A stretch of DNA of 64,000 nt from NCBI RefSeq assembly GCF_015482585.1, contig NZ_CP049742.1, positions 2,139,001 through 2,203,000 of the forward strand, given 5' to 3'. Of the stretch, positions 50,196 to 59,007 are shown piece after piece. The stretch comes from Mangrovibacillus cuniculi. Its GTDB lineage: Bacteria; Bacillota; Bacilli; Bacillales; R1DC41. Under the pieces are notes generated by a model. That model saw only the letters and a program-made list of their open reading frames with translations, was not told the DNA's origin and searched no databases. The position numbers and the translations under genes were made by a program. Numbering within the stretch: position 1 is the stretch's first letter; each line of letters starts with the position of its first letter.

Positions 50196-50414
50196 GACGA
50201 CCGTCTTCGCTCTCTGGCGGTTCTCACTTTTGCTTTCCTCTCGTTTTGACGACCGTCTTCGCTCTCTGACGGTTCTCAACTTTGCTTTTCTCTCGATTTG
50301 ACGACCGTCTGCGTTCGCTGGCGGTTCTCAACTCTGCTTTCTTCTCGCTTTGACGACCGTCTTCTCTCTTTGGCGGTTCTCACTTTTGCTTTCCTCTCAC
50401 CTTGACGACCGTTT
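50196..50414. repeat. 52-bp tandem array (GACGACCGTC type)
   Basis: TTTGACGACCGTC recurs at 50196, 50248, 50300, 50352 and 50404 (position of GACGACCG), always 52 apart, followed by TTCGCTCTCTGGCGGTTCTC. GACGACCGTC and GGCGGTTCTC are partly complementary. The sequence is unrelated to the next array but has the same unit length. It lies upstream of metY. Confidence 0.95.
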
Positions 50415-50465
50415 TCGCATAGTAAAGCAACTTTATCAATGGTCTAAACAAACTTTCATCTCTTT

Positions 50466-50890
50466 GAGCACTCGTTATTCCATTAACGTGTGCTCTGCTC
50501 CTCTCTTCGGACTTCTTGAGCACCCGTTATTCCATTAACGTGTGCTCTGCTCCTCTCTTCTGACTCCTTGAGCACTCGTTATTCTGTTAACGTGTGCTCT
50601 GCTCCTCTCTTCGGACTCCTTGAGCACCCGTTATTCTGTTAACGTGTGCTCTACTTCTCGCTTCGGACTTCTTGAGCACTCGTTATTCTGTTAACGTGTG
50701 CTCTGCTCCTCTCTCCGGACTCCTTGAGCACCCGTTATTCTGTTAACGTGTGCTCTACTTCTCGCTTCGGACTCCTTGAGCACCCGTTATTCTGTTAACG
50801 TGTGCTCTGCTCCTCTCTTCGGACTCCTTGAGCACTCGTTATTTGTTTAACGTGTGCTCTGCTCCTCTCTTCGACCATCTTGATCACTCT
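50466..50890. repeat. 52-bp tandem array of eight hairpin units
   Basis: GAGCACYCGTTATT begins at 50466, 50518, 50570, 50622, 50674, 50726, 50778 and 50830, with a decayed ninth at 50882. In each unit GAGCACYCGTT pairs with AACGTGTGCTC after an eight-base loop (11-bp stem, one mismatch), giving a hairpin every 52 bases. It belongs to the family at 23784 and 59535. It sits between the riboswitch terminator and metY. Confidence 0.96.
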
Positions 50891-50949
50891 TTACCATGTT
50901 GAAAACCTAAAGTTGGGGGAATCTTGCTGAAGTACTTGTAAAATACAAG

Positions 50950-51116
50950 CAAAAGCGCCCCCTTCATAAGAAGAGGGCGCTGAGTATATACAGTCCTCCC
51001 CTTATCTTTCAAACGATCGCTCGTTTGTAGGATTTAGCACCATCTTTTGTCCGTTGACTAAAGTGGTTGCCGGGCTTCATCGGGCCTATTCCCTCCGCCG
51101 CTCTTGATAAGAGTAC
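50950..51116 (-). promoter_or_regulatory. SAM-I (S-box) riboswitch with terminator
   Basis: On the minus strand the S-box core is complete: P1 CTTATC (51106-51111) with GATAAG (51001-51006); AAGAGCGGCGGAGGGA; the kink-turn and pseudoknot region GGCCCGATGAAGCCCGGCAACC; and GGTGCTAAATCCT. It is followed by the terminator GCGCCCTCTTC / GAAGGGGGCGC (50955-50980) with TTTTG. SAM binding is expected to stabilise P1 and allow termination. The next gene downstream is metY, about 920 bases away. Confidence 0.95.
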
Positions 51117-51146
51117 ATATTATTAAGTTAAGAAGTTACCAAACAA
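51117..51146 (-). promoter_or_regulatory. Candidate promoter of the SAM riboswitch
   Basis: Minus-strand TTGTTT (51141-51146), 18 bases, TAATAT (51117-51122), placed so that transcription would start just before the riboswitch P1. Consensus match only. Confidence 0.5.
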
Positions 51147-51218
51147 TTATTCTTGTTTGCGATAGTGTGATTGTAAAACGGATTACAAGTAAAAGTCAAT
51201 AACTTTTTGAAAATTTAT

Positions 51219-52376
51219 TTAATTCCTTTCATTCACACTCGTTTGAATAGCTTTCTCGAATTGCTTGATAATGTCATCTATATGTTCGATTCCGACAGAT
51301 ATTCGGATAACATGCGAGTTGATACCTAATCGCGCTTGATCTTCCTCAGACAATGCTCTGTGTGAAGTAGCAATTGGATAAGAAACCGTTGTCTCCACTC
51401 CCGCGAGTGACGGCACGATCGTAATCCAACCTAGCGATGCAAAAAAGTTTCGAACATCCACTTGTTCGGAGAGTTCAATGGTCACCATAGCCCCGTCCCC
51501 TTTAGGAAGCACGTGGTTTGGATAATATACTTTATGAACGACCGCATTTTTTGCTAGTGCATCTGCCAAAGATCGTGCATTTTTTGTTTGTTTTTCCATA
51601 CGAAGTGCTAACGTTTTTAGTCCTCTTACGGTTAACCATGATTCAAATGGACTAACGTTCGCACCCAATGACACCACTCGAATTCTGGCTTCTGCAATAA
51701 GGTCTGCACGCCCAACAACTACTCCAATGGACACGTCACTATGACCACCGATATATTTTGTGCCGCTATGTGCGACTAAATCTACACCGAATTCTACAGG
51801 CTTTACTAAATATGGAGTAGCAAATGTATTATCAATCATGGATACTAAATTAAATTCTTTCGCAATACGCACCATTTGTTCAATATTTTCCACACGTAAA
51901 AATGGGTTTGTAATGGATTCTGAATAAATCATTTTTGTGTTACTTCTCATCATCGCTCGGATTGAGTGTTCGTTTGTGAAATCAGCATAGGAAACTTCGA
52001 TGCCAAAGCGAGATAATTCACCTGTTAAAAGTTGCACCGTGCCACCATACAAATCTTCTGATGCCACCAGATGATCACCTGATTTTAGTACAGACAACAT
52101 TCCTGCTAAAATTGCAGAAATGCCAGAAGATGTAGCAACTCCACTTTCTGCATCCTCTAGCTCAGCTACTGCTGTCGCGAGTTCATCAGAATTTGGATTC
52201 CCCATTCTCGTGTATAGATAATTGGATTTCCCTTCATAGAAACCTTCTAATTCATCAAGATCAGAAAAGCGAAAGACAGACGTTTGATAGATTGGTGTTG
52301 ATTTACTCACATTCACATCTTCTTGTCGAAAAGACGTGTGTGCTACGGATGTTTCGAAGTTTATAGACGTACGCAA
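51219..52376 (-). CDS. Cystathionine gamma-synthase / sulfhydrylase-type PLP enzyme
   Basis: A 385-residue member of the Cys/Met-metabolism PLP family, the length of cystathionine synthases and lyases. Motifs: YTRMGNPNSDELATAVAELE, ASEDLYGGTVQLL, PLP-Lys207 in VAHSGTKYIGGHSD, and the C-terminal SVGIEHIDDI. It may be MetI-type cystathionine gamma-synthase or a lyase; the sequence alone does not decide. TTG at 52376 follows ATGAGGTAC. It ends about 100 bases before the SAM riboswitch, which points away from it, so it is not under that switch. Confidence 0.85.
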   Translation of the reverse strand: MRTSINFETSVAHTSFRQEDVNVSKSTPIYQTSVFRFSDLDELEGFYEGKSNYLYTRMGNPNSDELATAVAELEDAESGVATSSGISAILAGMLSVLKSGDHLVASEDLYGGTVQLLTGELSRFGIEVSYADFTNEHSIRAMMRSNTKMIYSESITNPFLRVENIEQMVRIAKEFNLVSMIDNTFATPYLVKPVEFGVDLVAHSGTKYIGGHSDVSIGVVVGRADLIAEARIRVVSLGANVSPFESWLTVRGLKTLALRMEKQTKNARSLADALAKNAVVHKVYYPNHVLPKGDGAMVTIELSEQVDVRNFFASLGWITIVPSLAGVETTVSYPIATSHRALSEEDQARLGINSHVIRISVGIEHIDDIIKQFEKAIQTSVNERN

Positions 52377-52459
52377 AGTACCTCATCCCTTCCAACAGAT
52401 TTTATCTTAGTATACTACTAAAGGATTGAAGCGTAAAAGATTATGGTAGACAAATAGAA

Positions 52460-52487
52460 ACGCACACTACCCGAATGTAGTGTGCGT
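52460..52487 (-). terminator. Hairpin after the chemoreceptor gene
   Basis: Perfect 11-bp arms ACGCACACTAC and GTAGTGTGCGT (52460-52470, 52477-52487), followed on the minus strand by a weak TTTCTATTTG. Probably a terminator between the chemoreceptor and the PLP-enzyme gene. Confidence 0.7.
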
Positions 52488-52493
52488 ACCGTG

Positions 52494-54185
52494 TTATTCT
52501 TTCTCTTCGATAGTAAACCTACCAATTAATTGATTCAGCTGTTGTACCTCTTTGTTTAAATCATCCGCATAAGATGCAATTTGTTCCATAGATGCATGAG
52601 ATTGCTGCGTTGTTGCTGTTGCTTCTTCAATTCCTGCAGCAGCTTCTTCACTTACAGCAGCAATATTATCGACTGCTAATGTCATATCTTGAGTAGAATG
52701 GTGCATACCGTTCATGCTGTTAGCTAGCTCCGTTACTTTTTCGGCCATTTGCTCAATTCGAGTTTCAATTGTACTAAACGTAGTGCCAGTTTCCTCTACC
52801 GCTTGTTTACCAGAAGAAACTAATTCATATCCCTCAGAAAGAGTTGTCACCATATTTTTGGTTTCGTGCTGTACTTCTGAAATAATACCAGTGATATCTT
52901 TAACGGAGAAGGAAACTTGTTCTGCCAACTTACGAACTTCTTCTGCAACGACCGCAAATCCTTTTCCATGTTCACCAGCACGCGCTGCTTCAATTGCAGC
53001 GTTAAGCGCTAGTAAGTTGGTTTGCTCCGAAATTGCTTCAATCACTTGTACTAACTGACTGATATTATCAGTTTTTGCATTTAGACCTTTTACGACCGTA
53101 ATGGCTGTATTCACATTTTCATTAATTTCATTCATCTGCTCAACAGAAGCATCCATTTGTTCAGACCCTTTGCGTACAAGTTGAACTACTTCTCTAGAAT
53201 TCTCTGCTGTTTGATGACCTTCTTTTACTGACTCTTGTAAAACTTGCGTAAATACCGTCATCATTTCAGCCAGTGTTTGACTGGACGTCGCTTGCTCTTG
53301 AGAACCACTAGATAATTGCTCCATTGTAGCAGCAATTTGCTCAGAGCCTTCACGAGATTCAATAGAGTTGTTCGCCACTTGATCACTTCGATTTGCTACA
53401 GCAACGGCAATAGCTTTCATATCCTCTACCATACCTCTTAAACTAGTAGTCATGTTATTCAGTGAGTGAACCAATTGACCCACTTCATCTTTTGATTTCA
53501 CTTTCAAATCTTCTTCTGGAAGAATTCCGTCGGCAACTAATTGAAGTCTTTCTTTTGCTACATTAATAGGATTTGCTATTCTTCTAGAAATCACAGATGC
53601 TAAGACAAACGTTAATATAACAACGACAATCACAACGATTGCTGTTTGTGTACCAAGAATGTCACTTCGAGTCATAACCTTGTTACCCGCTTCTAACATT
53701 GAAGATTCACGATCTTTGGCATACTCATTTAATTTCGCCATAATTTCTCTTCCAAAAGGTTGGACTTCGTCTTTCATTTTCTGTGCAGCTAATTCTTCAT
53801 TACCTGTACGTATATTAGCAAAAACATCTTGAACGACCATCGTTTGAAAAGTTCCAATATCTTCAAATAAATCTTTAGCTCGATCAGACTTAGAAATATT
53901 TAAAATTATTTTTTGCAAGTTAGCACTTTCAGCTGTTAAATCATTAAAATCTTTAACATAACTATCATCTTGATAAAGTATGTATCCTCGTGCCAAACCC
54001 ATTTGCTGTGATACCGTAAATCGTAAATTCTCATCAGCGATAAAAATCGGTAACTCTGTGTTTACCATATCGTTACTATTACTATTAATTGATTGAACAG
54101 AGAAGTATGTAAAAACTCCTAAAGCAATTATTAAAACATTGATAATAGCAAACGCACCTAATAGTTTCATACGAATACTCTTCAT
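52494..54185 (-). CDS. Methyl-accepting chemotaxis protein
   Basis: A 563-residue membrane chemoreceptor. TM1 lies near residues 6-28; an extracytoplasmic four-helix-bundle-type sensor spans about 30-180; TM2 ([19 protein letters not shown]) leads into HAMP ([20 protein letters not shown]). The signalling hairpin has [42 protein letters not shown] split across the tip. GAGG before ATG at 54185 sets the start; an ATG four codons earlier lies too near its site. The ligand is unknown; no other chemotaxis genes are in the window. Confidence 0.92.
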   Translation of the reverse strand: MKSIRMKLLGAFAIINVLIIALGVFTYFSVQSINSNSNDMVNTELPIFIADENLRFTVSQQMGLARGYILYQDDSYVKDFNDLTAESANLQKIILNISKSDRAKDLFEDIGTFQTMVVQDVFANIRTGNEELAAQKMKDEVQPFGREIMAKLNEYAKDRESSMLEAGNKVMTRSDILGTQTAIVVIVVVILTFVLASVISRRIANPINVAKERLQLVADGILPEEDLKVKSKDEVGQLVHSLNNMTTSLRGMVEDMKAIAVAVANRSDQVANNSIESREGSEQIAATMEQLSSGSQEQATSSQTLAEMMTVFTQVLQESVKEGHQTAENSREVVQLVRKGSEQMDASVEQMNEINENVNTAITVVKGLNAKTDNISQLVQVIEAISEQTNLLALNAAIEAARAGEHGKGFAVVAEEVRKLAEQVSFSVKDITGIISEVQHETKNMVTTLSEGYELVSSGKQAVEETGTTFSTIETRIEQMAEKVTELANSMNGMHHSTQDMTLAVDNIAAVSEEAAAGIEEATATTQQSHASMEQIASYADDLNKEVQQLNQLIGRFTIEEKE

Positions 54186-54266
54186 CCTGCACCTCATCCT
54201 TTGTTGTAATAAACAAAATACTAATCACTACGTAGTATCGACAAAATAATTAAACTATTTAGCTAG

Positions 54267-54300
54267 TTCGACATATTTTTTTCTACGAAATGTGTCGAAA
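54267..54300. other. Long inverted repeat between chemoreceptor and M23 genes
   Basis: TTCGACA and TGTCGAA flank TTTCTACGAAA, giving an interrupted hairpin. Just beyond it on the plus strand is a short run of A, then the 20-base palindrome. The order palindrome, T-run, hairpin on the minus strand repeats the arrangement seen at 9804-9847 on the plus strand. Confidence 0.6.
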
Positions 54301-54304
54301 AAAG

Positions 54305-54326
54305 GTTGATCAAACGTTTGATCAAC
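54305..54326. repeat. Perfect 20-bp palindrome TTGATCAAACGTTTGATCAA
   Basis: Self-complementary over 54306-54325 (22 bases including the outer G and C). Its core, ATCAAACGTTTGAT, recurs at 9807-9820. Each copy lies behind a gene's terminator region (envC-like here, clpP there). A protein-binding site is possible; no family is recognised. Confidence 0.75.
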
Positions 54327-54356
54327 GACGAGTAGTGACCACTTTTGTAACAAAAG

Positions 54357-54388
54357 AAGCCTCCCCTATCAAAAGATAAGAGAGGCTT
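54357..54388 (-). terminator. Intrinsic terminator of the M23 peptidase gene
   Basis: AAGCCTC-CCC-TATC and GATA-AGA-GAGGCTT arms around AAAA, followed on the minus strand by CTTTTG. A GTTAC remnant of the terminator-tail family follows. Confidence 0.82.
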
Positions 54389-54395
54389 TTGTTAT

Positions 54396-55685
54396 TTATA
54401 AAGGTACATAGCTTGATGGGTTTACAGAGTTCGACTTCGATCCGTTCCAGTCTCCTTTGTGCACCTCAAAGTGTAAATGTTGTCCAAATGAGCGACCAGT
54501 GTTACCCATGTATCCAATTTGTTGACCTTTAGAAACCGTTTGTCCAGAACTTACTTGGCGGCTTGAAAGGTGGGCATATACAGTTGTAAACACTTGACCA
54601 TTAACAGAGTGAGCGATGAAGATAGTGTTTCCATAGCTATTTGAATAGTATGAGCGAATGACTACTCCATCTCCAGCTGAAACGACAGGTACCGAACCTG
54701 ATTTTGCAATATCCACACCATGGTGGAAATCACCCCAACGCGGACCATAACCAGAAGTTAATGCACCTTCCGCTGGTCTTGTGAAGTTTCCACTTGATAC
54801 AGGAGGGGCACTAGAGCTTCCGCCTGAGTTAGAAACTGAGTTTGAACTAGAATTAGTGGATTTTTTACGACGTTCTTCCTCCGCACGACGTTGTGCTTCT
54901 GCAATTCTAGTCTTCTCTAATTCAATTGCTTTCTTATTTGCAGCAGCTTGTGCACGTGCGATTTCTTGTTCTTCCGATAAACTCAACTTAGCTGCTTCTA
55001 AGTTTTGTTGTTCTTGCAAAAGTGTACGTAGTAATCTATTTTTCTCGTCTTCTTGTTTCTTTAACGTAGCCATTTCCGTTTCTAACTCGGCTAAAAGAGT
55101 TTCTAAATTCGCAAGTTGCTCTTCCACTTGCACTTGCTTTTCTTGAAGAGATTTTTGATCCGCTTCATGCTCTGTAAGAATTTGTTGATCAGCACTCATC
55201 AAAGTAGAGACTGCAGACATACGAGAGATTAAATCACCAAAGCTTTTCGATCCAAAAATTACGTCTAGATAGTTAACGGAACCACCAGACTTCTGAAGAG
55301 AGCGTACACGTTCTTTTAGCAACTCGTTACGCTCTGCAATACGAATTTTCAGAGCTTCAATCTCTTTATTTAACTTCTCGATTTCCGCACGAGTCTTTTC
55401 AATTTGCTCGCGTTTTTCTCTTATCTTTTGATCGGTATCACCGATTGCTAAATCCAAGCGCTTTAATTCCGCTTCTGCTTCCGCCTGATTTTTTTCGTTC
55501 TCTTTCAGCTCAGACTCTTTTTTATTGATATCACTTTCAATTCCTTGACGCTTTTGATCTAACTTTTTTTGTTGCTTCTCTAGTTCGGACAAGGAATTTG
55601 CTTGTACAACATTGTTTGCACAAACAGCTGAACTAATAACTAGTGTTGCAGCTAGAATTGCTGATAACCATTGTTTCCGCTTCAT
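54396..55685 (-). CDS. Coiled-coil M23 peptidoglycan hydrolase (EnvC/CwlO-like)
   Basis: An exported 429-residue cell-wall hydrolase. The signal peptide covers about residues 1-30 (AILAATLVISSAVCANNVVQA). A long coiled coil spans residues 33-270, broken by the PcsB-type segment GGSVNYLDVIFGSKSFGDLI. A Ser/Gly linker precedes the C-terminal M23 LytM domain, with Zn ligands in HHGVD and HLHFE. It lies directly after ftsX, 38 bases on. In other bacteria FtsEX controls such proteins (EnvC, PcsB, CwlO), so it is the likely FtsEX partner. Confidence 0.9.
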   Translation of the reverse strand: MKRKQWLSAILAATLVISSAVCANNVVQANSLSELEKQQKKLDQKRQGIESDINKKESELKENEKNQAEAEAELKRLDLAIGDTDQKIREKREQIEKTRAEIEKLNKEIEALKIRIAERNELLKERVRSLQKSGGSVNYLDVIFGSKSFGDLISRMSAVSTLMSADQQILTEHEADQKSLQEKQVQVEEQLANLETLLAELETEMATLKKQEDEKNRLLRTLLQEQQNLEAAKLSLSEEQEIARAQAAANKKAIELEKTRIAEAQRRAEEERRKKSTNSSSNSVSNSGGSSSAPPVSSGNFTRPAEGALTSGYGPRWGDFHHGVDIAKSGSVPVVSAGDGVVIRSYYSNSYGNTIFIAHSVNGQVFTTVYAHLSSRQVSSGQTVSKGQQIGYMGNTGRSFGQHLHFEVHKGDWNGSKSNSVNPSSYVPL

Positions 55686-55723
55686 TTCTTTGCTCCTTCC
55701 CTTTATGTACCCCTCGTAAAATC

Positions 55724-56608
55724 TTACACTCGTAAAAACTTACGGATGGACATCGTACTTCCCCATACACCAATCAGACCACCCATTAGGAATAATAAGG
55801 TACTCACTTGGACAGCTACAGGTGTAACCTCTAATATTTTAATAAAGTTACCTTGTAATTTTGGCGAAACTAAACCATAAACATATTGGTATCCTACTGA
55901 TACAGCCAATACAGGAACAATTGCTCCTATCACTCCTAGTAAAAAACCTTCAATGACAAATGGCCAGCGAATGAACCAGTTCGTCGCTCCTACTAATTTC
56001 ATAATCTCAATTTCTCTTCGTCGAGCGAAAATTGTAATCTTAATAGTGTTTGAGATTAGGAAAGCAGCAGTAAATAATAACCCGACAATCAATGCTAGTC
56101 CGACATTTCGACTAACTTCTAAGAAATTAAATAAAGGTTCAACAGCTGTTTTTCCATACTCTGTGCTCGAGATTCCTTCTATACGTTCAATCTGTACTGC
56201 TAATCTTCCAGTATCTTTTGGACTAGCTGCCTTTACAATAAAGGTATCGTACAGTGGATTTGTTTGTTCAAAAAGTGCATATTGCTGACCTAAATCTTGA
56301 ATTAAGTTATCTAATTCTTCATCTTTAGATGAAAATTCGACGGAATCAGCTAAGGATAGAGAACTAATTTGATTTAGTAGTTTCTCTTGTCCTTCTTTCT
56401 CAACCGTCAAGTCGATATATGCCTTGATCTCCACATCGTTTTCCAGATCATCAGCAACTTTCGCCATGTTCATCATTAGAACAAAAAACACGCCCACAAG
56501 AAGTAGCGTAATCATTACTGCGGAAACGGATGCAAATGTCATCCAACCATTACGAGCTAAACTCTTAAAACTTTCTCTGATATGTCTTCCAACCGTTCTA
56601 ATTTTCAT
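55724..56608 (-). CDS. ftsX: Cell-division ABC transporter permease FtsX
   Basis: A 294-residue membrane protein with four hydrophobic helices: one near residues 25-45, then three in the C-terminal half (ALIVGLLFTAAFLI; GVIGAIVPVLAVSVG; LLFLMGGLIGVWG). An extracytoplasmic loop between TM1 and TM2 (about residues 48-170) contacts the hydrolase. GAGGGGAG before ATG at 56608 sets the start; the longer frame is not supported. It overlaps ftsE by 11 bases. Confidence 0.96.
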   Translation of the reverse strand: MKIRTVGRHIRESFKSLARNGWMTFASVSAVMITLLLVGVFFVLMMNMAKVADDLENDVEIKAYIDLTVEKEGQEKLLNQISSLSLADSVEFSSKDEELDNLIQDLGQQYALFEQTNPLYDTFIVKAASPKDTGRLAVQIERIEGISSTEYGKTAVEPLFNFLEVSRNVGLALIVGLLFTAAFLISNTIKITIFARRREIEIMKLVGATNWFIRWPFVIEGFLLGVIGAIVPVLAVSVGYQYVYGLVSPKLQGNFIKILEVTPVAVQVSTLLFLMGGLIGVWGSTMSIRKFLRV

Positions 56609-57284
56609 AACCGTACTCCCCTCGCTGTTCATCGCGGACAATACGACCATGTTCAATTGCTATTACTCGGTGTTTAATCGTGTTCACAATCTCTCTATTA
56701 TGCGTTGCCATGATGACAGTTGTCCCACGAGTATTAATTTCTTCTAAGATGTTCATGATTTCCCATGATGTCTCAGGATCAAGGTTTCCTGTAGGCTCAT
56801 CTGCTATTAAAACTTTTGGTGTATTTACAATTGATCTAGCAATAGATACACGTTGTTGTTCTCCACCAGACAATTCATCCGGGAACATACGAGCTTTATG
56901 CTTTAATCCAACTAAATCGAGCGTTTCCATTACTTTTCTTTGAATAGTACTTGGGCTTTCTTCTATTACTTCTAAAGCAAATGCAACGTTTTCATAAACT
57001 GTTAATCTAGTAAGTAATTTAAAATCTTGGAATACTACGCCTAGTTGTCTTCTTAAATAAGGGATTCGATTATTTTTTAATTTGCTTAAATTCATTCCAG
57101 AAACCATAATCGTTCCTTGTGTAGGTCTCTCGGCACGATACATCATTTTAATAAAAGTGGACTTCCCTGCACCACTCGGCCCTACTACATACACAAACTC
57201 TCCCTGTTTAATCGTAACGTTAATTCCACTTGCTGCCGTTACGCCATTGGAGTACTTTTTGTGTACATCCTGCATTTCGATCAT
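56598..57284 (-). CDS. ftsE: Cell-division ABC transporter ATP-binding protein FtsE
   Basis: ATPase partner of FtsX, gating peptidoglycan hydrolysis rather than transport. The 228-residue protein has Walker A GPSGAGKST, signature LSGGEQQRVSIARSI, Walker B VLIADEPTGNLD and the H-loop ATHNREIV. First gene of ftsE-ftsX-M23 hydrolase. Confidence 0.97.
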   Translation of the reverse strand: MIEMQDVHKKYSNGVTAASGINVTIKQGEFVYVVGPSGAGKSTFIKMMYRAERPTQGTIMVSGMNLSKLKNNRIPYLRRQLGVVFQDFKLLTRLTVYENVAFALEVIEESPSTIQRKVMETLDLVGLKHKARMFPDELSGGEQQRVSIARSIVNTPKVLIADEPTGNLDPETSWEIMNILEEINTRGTTVIMATHNREIVNTIKHRVIAIEHGRIVRDEQRGEYGYEN

Positions 57285-57736
57285 ATCATCACCTATTTAC
57301 TTTGTATTTCCCCTTGGATGTTCGTTTCACTGTTGAAAACGTATCAACTAACTTTCAAATGGAAAGACTTTGCGCGGCCTTGTCCATTTACACTGTATGT
57401 AATCTTGTCTAAAGATGTCCTTTAAAGTCTAAAAAAACTGACATCTTGTCACAAAGCTATACTAATCTCGACACGATACGCCAAAAAAACTGCATTACAG
57501 CCATTATAACACTCGAAAGGTGGAAGGTGTATTACATTTATGTTAAGTGGAGGTTTCGAAAGATGAATTTTTGGGTATATTGGAGGTTTTTGTTAATAGA
57601 TATATATGGTAAAAGCAAGTCTAAACAAGTGATTATCTCGTGAGTGCTGCTACTTTTTACCTAAGAGAAATCCCGGTTTACTTAGTCCACACCACTATCC
57701 TCTCTTTAGCTGCTACTGTTCAAGTAATAAAAAACC
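57285..57736. other. Long leader and intergenic region upstream of ftsE
   Basis: About 450 bases without a gene. The only signal I can support is an extended -10, TGTTATAAT on the minus strand (hexamer 57503-57508), about 220 bases before ftsE, with a weak -35. Small open frames here have no ribosome site. No riboswitch or repeat was recognised. Confidence 0.45.
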
Positions 57737-57758
57737 CGAGAAATGATAGCATTTCTCG
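57737..57758 (-). terminator. Intrinsic terminator of cccB
   Basis: CGAGAAATG and CATTTCTCG (57737-57745, 57750-57758), followed by GGTTTTTTATT on the minus strand. Confidence 0.88.
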
Positions 57759-57766
57759 AGCACATT

Positions 57767-58090
57767 TTACTTCATCTCACTCAACCATTGAGCTACTTTA
57801 TCCGCATCTTCACCTTGCAAGATCTTCGGAGGCATTCCACCTTGTCCATTTTCGATAACAGATACTATTTCTTCTTTCGTTAATTGCTCTCCAATGCGAT
57901 CTAGTGCTGGACCAAATCCACCTTGAAGATCTCCACCATGACAATTCGCACACTTTCTAGCGTAAAGTGTATCAGCCGTTTGGCCATCTTGTGTAGAAGC
58001 TTCGTTATTACTTTGACCACCACTACCACACGCAGCTAAAAATACTGTTGCAAAACTAGCAAACATGAACGTTTTTATATATTTTCTCAT
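57767..58090 (-). CDS. cccB: Cytochrome c-551 lipoprotein
   Basis: A 107-residue electron carrier attached to the outer face of the membrane. The signal peptide ends in the lipobox VFLAAC (Cys about 20). Haem c is bound by CANCHG, with axial Met in GGMPPK. A low-complexity linker rich in N, Q and S separates the lipid anchor from the domain. AGGAGGT sets ATG at 58090. B. subtilis cccB also neighbours ftsE. Confidence 0.93.
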   Translation of the reverse strand: MRKYIKTFMFASFATVFLAACGSGGQSNNEASTQDGQTADTLYARKCANCHGGDLQGGFGPALDRIGEQLTKEEIVSVIENGQGGMPPKILQGEDADKVAQWLSEMK

Positions 58091-58140
58091 TAAATGACCT
58101 CCTCTCTTTTCTTCATTTATTATATAGTAGTATCCCAAAA

Positions 58141-59007
58141 TTAGTCTCTCTTAAACCCTTCACCAAGCACTTCTGATGCGTCCGTCACAACAATGAATGC
58201 CTCTGAGTCAATGTTCTTCACTAATTGTTTCAACTTCGTGAACTCTGTTTGATCAACCACACACATGAGGATTGGACGAGCGTCATCTGTATATCCACCA
58301 TATGCTTGGAGTTTCGTCACTCCTCGGTCAATCTTATTTAAAATCCCATCGCGAACTTCTTCTTGTTTTCTAGTAATAATTAACGTCATTTTGGAACGAC
58401 CAAAGCCAACTTGCACTAAATCAATTGTTTTACTCGTCACGTATAATCCAATAAGTGCGTAAAGTCCTGCTTCAATTTCGAAAACTATCGCAGCTGACAA
58501 AACAATTAATCCATCGATTAGTGCGACGCATGCACCAAGTGTGAGACCAGTGTATTTCGCAATAATCTGCGCTGCTAAATCTGTTCCACCTGTGGATGCC
58601 TTTCCTCTAAATACGGTGCCAAGACCTAGACCAACACCAATACCACCGAAAAGTGCTCCAAGTAGCGGCTCTAATGTCCATGGCTCCCAATCTCTAGTTA
58701 AGAATACTACTAATGGAAGAAACACTGTTCCAATAGCAGTTTTTAAACCAAATTGCCAGCCTAAAAAGATAATTCCAGCAACGAAAAGCGGAATGTTAAA
58801 CGCCCACTGGACGTACGCTGGTTCCCAACCGAATACCGAGTCTAAAATGGTACTAATACCACTCACTCCACCGGAAGCTACTTTGTTAGGTAAAAGGAAA
58901 ACGTTAAACGAGATGGCCACAATTGCGGCACCGAGAATGATATATACATAATCTTTCATTTTTTGATAAAGAGGATGCTTAAGTTGAACACTTTTTCGCC
59001 GATTCAT
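58141..59007 (-). CDS. yvjA: YitT-family membrane protein (YvjA-like)
   Basis: A 288-residue membrane protein with five to six hydrophobic helices in residues 20-200 and a cytosolic C-terminal DUF2179 domain (KMTLIITRKQEEVRDGILNKI, RGVTKLQAYGGYTDD). The family motifs NKVASGGVSGI and GKASTGGTDLAAQII are present. Function unknown. AAAGGAGTC precedes ATG at 59007; the longer frame has no site. It sits between prfB and cccB as B. subtilis yvjA does. Confidence 0.9.
   Translation of the reverse strand: MNRRKSVQLKHPLYQKMKDYVYIILGAAIVAISFNVFLLPNKVASGGVSGISTILDSVFGWEPAYVQWAFNIPLFVAGIIFLGWQFGLKTAIGTVFLPLVVFLTRDWEPWTLEPLLGALFGGIGVGLGLGTVFRGKASTGGTDLAAQIIAKYTGLTLGACVALIDGLIVLSAAIVFEIEAGLYALIGLYVTSKTIDLVQVGFGRSKMTLIITRKQEEVRDGILNKIDRGVTKLQAYGGYTDDARPILMCVVDQTEFTKLKQLVKNIDSEAFIVVTDASEVLGEGFKRD

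Noticed and set aside
41940-54395. Genomic island or prophage
   Set aside because: No integrase, transposase, attachment-site repeat or phage gene seen; the block holds ordinary metabolic genes.
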